From: Adhaeribacter swui
GTDB lineage: Bacteria; Bacteroidota; Bacteroidia; Cytophagales; Hymenobacteraceae
Length of the DNA stretch: 64,000 bases
Direction: 5' to 3'
Assembly (NCBI RefSeq): GCF_014217805.1
Contig: NZ_CP055156.1
Span: 3,044,585 to 3,108,584, forward strand
The notes under the pieces are model-generated. The model ran no database searches. It was given only the letters and a program-made list of their open reading frames with translations, and was not told the origin of the DNA. The translations under genes and the position numbers were made by a program. Every line of letters starts with the position of its first letter. The stretch's first letter is position 1. Positions 59,252-64,000 of the stretch are shown here, one piece after another.

Positions 59252-61453
59252 TTACCTTCCCCCCGGCGGACAATGTTGTTTTAAATAATTGGTGTACAAC
59301 GTAGATAAATGTTCCTGGGTGCCGATACCTTCCGAAATGCTGTGCGAGCGGTTGGGGTAGGGCATCACCTGAAATTGCTTGTTGTGTTTAATCAGCTCGT
59401 TAATCAGTTGCTCGGCGTTGTTGTAATGCACGTTGTCGTCACCGGTACCGTGGATGTAAAGTAAATTGCCGCGCAGGTTTTTGGCGTAAGTTATGGGGGA
59501 GCCTTTTACAAAATCTTCTTTGTTTTCCTGGGGCAAGCCCATGTAACGTTCCTGGTAAATATTGTCGTAGGTAAGCTGGTTACCCACGGCGGCTACTGCT
59601 ATGCCGGTTTTATAAATCTGCGGGTACTGGAATAACAAGTTTAACGTAGCCGAGCCACCGCCGCTCCAACCCCAAACCGCCACCCGCGAGGTATCCACAA
59701 ACGGCATTTTCAAAATTTCTTTTGCCGCCAGGGCTTGGTCTTTAATGTTGATTAAGCCAATTTTGCGGTAAACGCTTTTGCGCCATTCCCGGCCTTTGGG
59801 CACCGGTGTACCGCGGTTATCCATACCTACATACACGTAGCCGTCCTGGGCCATATTGCCACGGTACAAACGGTTGCTGCCAATGCCGTACTCGTCTTTC
59901 ACAATCTGGCCCCAAGGTTCGGTGTACACGTAAAATATTACCGGGTATTTTTTAGTTTTATCCAGATTAGCGGGTTTAAGCATCCAGGCATCCATTTCTA
60001 CGCCTTCGCTGGTTTTAATTTTTAAAAATTCCAGGTTGGTTTTTGCTTTGTCAGCTTTGGCCAAGGCATCGGCTACGGCGCTGGTTTTATCCAGCGGTTT
60101 ATGGTCGGGCAGGCTTACCCATTCGGTAGCCAAAGGCGTGTAGTAGTTGCTAAGCTGGTGCCGGGCAAATTGGGCGTTGGGTGATAACACGTAGTCGTGC
60201 GTACCGGGTTGGGTAGCGGGCGAGAGGCGTTGGGCCTGGCCTTTACCGTTCAGGCGGGTACGGTACAAATACGCTTGCGTGGCATTTTCGGGCGAAGCCA
60301 TAAAATACACCATTCCCTCGGGCTCCGCTATTTTTACAATTTCCATAACGTCGTAATTGCCCCGGGTAACCAGGGTTTCTTTTTTACCATCGCGACTGAT
60401 CCGGTACAAGTGGCGCCAGCCGTCTTTCTCGCTGGCCCACAAAAACTCCTGGCCTTTACTGAGCCAATCCCAACCGCCGGTGGCGTATTTCTGATCCCAG
60501 GAAGGTAAAATATCAATCCAGGCGGCATCGTGTTCCTCGTAAATTGGAGTAACCTTGCCGGTGCCAGCCTGACCAATAAACAAACGACTGGTGTTTTGTT
60601 TGCGATTGAGTTGCTGCAAAATAACCTCGTTCGGGTTAGCGGTCCATTCCAGGCGCGGCACGTAATGCTGGCGCGGGTCGCCGGGGATTTGCAGCCAGGT
60701 GGTTTTGGACGAGGCTACGTCTACAATCCCAATTTTGTAAGGGGACGGCGCTTCGCCGGCAACGGGGTATTCCACGGGCTGGATCTGGGAGTACACCGAA
60801 TCCGTGAGGTTGAACATAAAGTAATCTTTTACCTGGTTGGCATCGATTTGCCAGTAAGCAATCTTTTTCCCATCGGGACTCCACCGGAAACCATTGCGGC
60901 AGAAAAACTCTTCTTCGTAGGCCCAATCAAAAGTACCGTTAATCAACTTACGGGTGCCATCGGTAGTAAGAGCCTTGGTAGTTTTGGCGGATAAATCTTC
61001 CACGTAGATGTTGTGCTGACTCACGTAGGCTACTAGGTTGCCATCAGGCGAAAACTGCGCGAACATTAAACTGGCCGTTGGCTGGTTTTTACCTACTTGC
61101 GCTAAGCTTTGGTTTTTTAAATCATACACCCAGTAATCGCCCCGGGTATGTGCCCGCCACACTTTGCGGGTATTGGTAAAAAGCAAAATCTTCTGCTCAT
61201 CCGGCGAAAAAGAAAAGCTGCGGAAAGCCAGGGGAGTAGTTTGGCCCGTCGGGATTAACTTTTCTTTTGCTAGCATTACCTGTTTTTCGCGCGCCGGCAA
61301 CGTAAATTTTACCAGATTCCCTTCTTCCTGCTGCACAAAAGCGTTCCCGGATTTCAACCAGATTAGAGCTCCGCTGTTTTGCGCTAAAGCCGGATTTATT
61401 TGGCAAGTGATAGCCAGTAGAACAAGCCAAAATTTTAAAAATTTAAAATTCAT
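59252..61453 (-). CDS. S9-family prolyl oligopeptidase (dipeptidyl-peptidase IV type)
   Basis: 733-residue exported serine peptidase. A signal peptide (VLLAITCQINPALAQ, about 1-25) is followed by the DPP-IV N-terminal beta-propeller (FRWSPDGKKIAYWQIDANQV) and the alpha/beta hydrolase domain with nucleophile Ser597 in VWGWSGGGSATL, Asp in HGTGDDNVHY and His in NRSHSISEG. It should remove X-Pro/X-Ala dipeptides in the periplasm. The Glu pair of DPP-IV appears in YEEEFF, supporting the dipeptidyl type. Confidence 0.9.
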   Translation of the reverse strand: MNFKFLKFWLVLLAITCQINPALAQNSGALIWLKSGNAFVQQEEGNLVKFTLPAREKQVMLAKEKLIPTGQTTPLAFRSFSFSPDEQKILLFTNTRKVWRAHTRGDYWVYDLKNQSLAQVGKNQPTASLMFAQFSPDGNLVAYVSQHNIYVEDLSAKTTKALTTDGTRKLINGTFDWAYEEEFFCRNGFRWSPDGKKIAYWQIDANQVKDYFMFNLTDSVYSQIQPVEYPVAGEAPSPYKIGIVDVASSKTTWLQIPGDPRQHYVPRLEWTANPNEVILQQLNRKQNTSRLFIGQAGTGKVTPIYEEHDAAWIDILPSWDQKYATGGWDWLSKGQEFLWASEKDGWRHLYRISRDGKKETLVTRGNYDVMEIVKIAEPEGMVYFMASPENATQAYLYRTRLNGKGQAQRLSPATQPGTHDYVLSPNAQFARHQLSNYYTPLATEWVSLPDHKPLDKTSAVADALAKADKAKTNLEFLKIKTSEGVEMDAWMLKPANLDKTKKYPVIFYVYTEPWGQIVKDEYGIGSNRLYRGNMAQDGYVYVGMDNRGTPVPKGREWRKSVYRKIGLINIKDQALAAKEILKMPFVDTSRVAVWGWSGGGSATLNLLFQYPQIYKTGIAVAAVGNQLTYDNIYQERYMGLPQENKEDFVKGSPITYAKNLRGNLLYIHGTGDDNVHYNNAEQLINELIKHNKQFQVMPYPNRSHSISEGIGTQEHLSTLYTNYLKQHCPPGGR

Positions 61454-61615
61454 GAAGTAAAATTAAGAATGATGTATTTAGTGGCAAGTAATAGTATTAT
61501 GGGCTAAGTTTAAGACTTTACCCTGGTTTTTTCAGTAGTGGGGACACTAAATCCAGCAGAAATTTAAAAATTTAAACTTATTCCTGTTGGTTCTCCGCTG
61601 GCGCGAGCGTCTTCG

Positions 61616-62719
61616 CCTTATCTTGTTCCATAAAAAACGTAGAAACAAAGAAAGCAGAAAGAAAGCTAGAAATATGGAAGAGAGTTGGGGTAGCAGAGAG
61701 TTCCAAGATTGTGCCGTGGAAGATAGAAGAGAAGCCCACAGCCTGTCTTTGTTAGCCGATCGGTTGCTAGCGCATCCCGAGCTGGCTTTTAGCAGTGCGG
61801 CCGGTAGTAATTTGCGCCGGGCCGCCTGGCGCATCTTCTCCAAAGAGGAGGTAGACCTCAGTTGTGGCCATTACCGGCAAACGGCGCAACGCTGTGCCCA
61901 GCAGCAGGTGGTGCTGGTTTCCGACAGCGAGTCGGACTTCTACGAGTATCTATCCGCCCCCCGGTCGGCCAACGTGGAGTTGCTGTATCGGGTGCACCAC
62001 CTGCAGCGGTATGTTTATTACCAAGCAGAGCGCCTGCCACTGGGGCAGGTAAGTTGTCGTAATGCGGTTAGCCGGTCTGTTTTGTTACCTGCAACCAAGC
62101 AGCGGCAGGAGCGCACTGCCCAGTTGCAGGTGAGTTGGGGCGAGTTGGTTTGCCCGCCCTCCTGGGATAAAAAAGGAGCAGCAATAGTGCTGTGGCTAGT
62201 GAAGGCGATCGAAGTAGCCCCGCCACCGGGAGAGGAGCCGGTGGCCTGGTATCTGCTCACCACCAGTAACGTAGGGGATGAAGCCACGGCGCTACTATTG
62301 CTCGACTACTACCGCAAACGGTGGATTATTGAGCGCTGGCACTTGGTTTTAAAGGACGGACTACAGGTGGAGCGGCTGCAGTTTAACACCTTTCAACGCC
62401 TGTCCCAGGCTATTGCCCTGCTCTCGATTGTTGCCTGGCAGTTGCTGTGGCTCAAGCAACTGGCGGGGCAAAGCCCGGACATGAAGGCCGAGCAAGTCTT
62501 TGAGCCCTTGCAAGTGGAGCTATTGGAAAAGCAAACAGCCCAAAAGAAACTTTCCGTGAAGGTAGCTCTGATCACCATTGCGGCTCTGGCGGGGTTTACT
62601 CCCTCTAAAAAGCAGCCATTACCCGGAGAAAAAACCATCTGGAGAGCTTGGCATATTTTCACCAGCATGTGTCACGGGTATAAACTCGCTCAACAGAAAA
62701 CTTATGGTACAGGATAAGG
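61616..62719 (+). mobile_element. IS4-type insertion element with internally deleted transposase
   Basis: The inner ends CCTTATCTTGTTCCATAA (61616-61633) and TTATGGTACAGGATAAGG (62702-62719) are inverted repeats matching at 16 of 18 bases, and the transposase stop lies inside the right one. The exact outer tips and target duplication are unclear. The left flank is a 16-bp piece of the nested-palindrome repeat at 54743, so insertion into such a repeat is likely. Confidence 0.7.
61674..62717 (+). pseudogene. IS4-family transposase lacking its first catalytic Asp
   Basis: 347 residues from ATG 61674 (MEESWGSREF). N-terminal DNA-binding part (LLADRLLAHPELAFSSAAGS), then QQVVLVSDSESDFYEYL with the second catalytic Asp (Tn5 D188 equivalent) and the YREK region YYRKRWIIERWHLVLKDG with the catalytic Glu. 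Between QQQVVLV and SDSESD about 80 residues that in relatives hold the first Asp (DTT motif, Tn5 D97) are missing. The frame is intact, consistent with recombination across VVLV/VVVV-like repeats. It should be inactive for transposition. Confidence 0.75.
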
Positions 62720-62734
62720 TTTGCAGCTCGTACC

Positions 62735-63391
62735 CTATTTGCCCCGATAACCAAAACCGAACAAAGTATGCAGGGCAATGTTGGGCACTGTAGCGGTGCC
62801 GCCATCCAGCAAAGGCATGCGGGCCCAGGCGGCAGTGAGTTTTACTTCGGGCCGGAAGAACCAATGCTCGGCTACGCTTAAAGGCGGACCAACTGCCGCT
62901 TGCACGCATATACCAGAAATATGATAACCGCCACCCAAAAAGCTTTTAACCGGGTTAATGGCCTGGCCGCGGATGCGTCCTTCGGGGTGCCCAATCACTA
63001 GGCCCAAACCTACCCGAAATATACTGGGTGAGTTTCTAAAAGGTAAAGTGTGGCTAATTATGGCTAGATTGTAGCCGTGCGATACTTCAAAATGCTGGAT
63101 GTCGGGGGTGGGATTTTGCAGATACACTTTGTGGTGCACCAGTTCGGCGCTCCATTTTTGGTAACCTACCCGGTAGGCATAATACGGCGAGCCGTGCCAG
63201 GGGCGGGTATGGTAGCGGGCCCGCAACCGGATCGCGTCCTGGCCGGGTTGTTCGATGCGCAACGGGGTAGGCAAGCTCCAGGAAGTACCGGCAAACACCT
63301 CGGCGGTTAAGCCTTGCCCAATAGCTGAAACACGACTAATTGCTACCAGCAGGAAAGCAAATAAGAAGCGATAACTTACCTTAAGTTTCAC
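62735..63391 (-). CDS. Predicted outer-membrane or exported beta-rich protein
   Basis: 218 residues with a signal peptide (FLFAFLLVAISRVSAIGQ) and alternating hydrophobic/polar strands ending in an aromatic segment (LFGFGYRGK), as in small outer-membrane barrels. Aromatic stretches such as HTRPWHGSPYYAYRVGYQ and FEVSHGYNLAIISH recur. No family is recognised. The stop is only about 15 bp from the right inverted repeat of the IS4-type element, but the C-terminus looks complete. Confidence 0.65.
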   Translation of the reverse strand: MKLKVSYRFLFAFLLVAISRVSAIGQGLTAEVFAGTSWSLPTPLRIEQPGQDAIRLRARYHTRPWHGSPYYAYRVGYQKWSAELVHHKVYLQNPTPDIQHFEVSHGYNLAIISHTLPFRNSPSIFRVGLGLVIGHPEGRIRGQAINPVKSFLGGGYHISGICVQAAVGPPLSVAEHWFFRPEVKLTAAWARMPLLDGGTATVPNIALHTLFGFGYRGK

Positions 63392-63825
63392 GTTTGCCCG
63401 ATGTAACGATGGATTTATTGTAACTCATCTAAGAATTTAACGGACGAATGCTCCGGGAGTTGAGGCGGTAAATACGGGTTTAATCCGGGTAAATAGCGGG
63501 ATGTACCTTATTGGGCGAAGGGGAACTTGATTGAAAAAACAGGATTAAATCCTTTTAATTTCCGTTTCGGGCTAAGCTAAAAGGGCATTCTACTGCAAAA
63601 TTCGATAGCCTTTCAGGCAGATCCATTGCAAAAAAGATAGAAGCATTTTGGTAATGGCAAATTTGTATTTAGTAAATATATTTTTGTATTATCATTTATA
63701 ATTATCTATTTTTAAAGACTCTTCTTTCGGGCCAGCGGAATTCAAGTGCCATTTACCTTTAAATATTCCGTTGCCACAATCCTTTCTTCCATTTTGTTGA
63801 TCAAACAATTTAAAATCCAAGAATT
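63392..63825. other. Intergenic region without recognised gene
   Basis: About 430 bp between divergent genes. It is AT-rich near 63660-63715 and shows no clear hairpin, ORF or operator. Promoters for both flanking genes are expected here. Confidence 0.4.
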
Positions 63826-64000
63826 ATGTATTTACGATTACATCGTTTTTACCGGAGCTATTTATGCTGGAACCGGAAGCAAAGTTGGCGTTGCTTCTTT
63901 GTTAGCTTGCTTCTTCAAGGAGTTTTGCCGGTAGCTATTTTTGCTCAAACTAAATTATGGGATAAGACTATTGGGAGCGATAGTTACGACGATTTATACT
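63826..64000 (+). CDS. Start of a secreted protein, cut by the window edge
   Basis: ATG at 63826 opens a frame that runs off the right edge (58 codons). A basic start (LRLHRFYRSY) is followed by a hydrophobic region and a cleavage-like VAIFAQ, then LWDKTIGSDSYDDLY. The WDK-T-GG/S-D-LY stretch is typical of the first repeat of large secreted Bacteroidota proteins with 'DGGYILGG'-type beta-propeller repeats, often sent by the type IX system. The rest is outside the window, so the family is tentative. Confidence 0.6.
   Translation, partial: MYLRLHRFYRSYLCWNRKQSWRCFFVSLLLQGVLPVAIFAQTKLWDKTIGSDSYDDLY

Noticed and set aside
61547-62668. Several open frames on the strand opposite the transposase
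   Set aside because: They arise from the GC-rich transposase sequence and lack starts and family features.
63746-63934. 62-codon plus-strand frame overlapping the start of the last gene
   Set aside because: The frame beginning at 63826 gives a signal peptide and a recognisable secreted-protein start; this one does not.
1-64000. CRISPR array
   Set aside because: Repeats are hairpin elements or degenerate short-period units; no regular direct repeat with unique spacers.

Overview
The window looks like a chromosome segment of a Bacteroidota bacterium, most likely a cytophagalean of the Hymenobacteraceae type (Adhaeribacter/Pontibacter-like). Grounds: SusC/SusD pair, split transketolase, REC-Crp response regulators, soluble PAS kinases, TAnnTTTG-like promoter boxes, coding DNA of moderate GC and AT-rich gaps full of TTTAAAATTT-like palindromes. 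The genus is inference.

Layout. 0-9.4 kb: housekeeping and transport genes (glycosyltransferase, miaA, pfkA, TerB-like, SLC13 permease, class III aminotransferase) and an ECF sigma / membrane protein / Spy-like cluster. 9.4-21.3 kb: the two transketolase halves separated by a VWA protein, bcp, M23 and M48 peptidases, an FAH-family enzyme, an exonuclease, mpl and dnaB. 21.6-37.5 kb: a glycan-utilisation locus (SusC, SusD, two tandem GH144-like endo-glucanases, a cytochrome c-fused dehydrogenase-like lipoprotein, a SUMF1-like protein, a DUF1080 3-keto-glycoside hydrolase-like protein and a GH3 beta-glucosidase). It is best read as a beta-1,2-glucan locus with a possible oxidative (3-keto) branch, and is interrupted by an AT-rich broken HEPN-like gene. 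37.6-44.7 kb: carbonic anhydrase, tRNA-Met(CAT), HAD hydrolase, site-2-type protease, phosphoesterase, RsbQ-like hydrolase, a 214-bp MITE with a 5-bp target duplication, and a CDF transporter.

44.8-58.3 kb is the most interesting part. It holds cbb3-oxidase assembly genes (ccoS, ccoI), two group III truncated haemoglobins, hemA, a translationally coupled hybrid kinase and REC-Crp regulator, a soluble kinase with two FixL-type haem-PAS domains plus its response regulator, and a universal stress protein. Three matching palindromes of the type ATGA-N6-TCAT lie upstream of hemA, upstream of usp and in the ccoI/haemoglobin divergent gap. I infer an oxygen/NO-responsive circuit analogous to FixL-FixJ-FixK, with the last two functions fused in one protein.

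58.3-64 kb: inverted repeats, an S9 (DPP4-type) peptidase, an internally deleted IS4-type element, an outer-membrane-like protein and the start of a secreted protein.

The gaps carry several families of interspersed hairpin elements. One of about 200 bp occurs four times, and its differences between copies include paired compensatory changes in hairpin stems, which suggests a structured RNA or DNA element rather than a protein. I saw no CRISPR array, prophage or rRNA.
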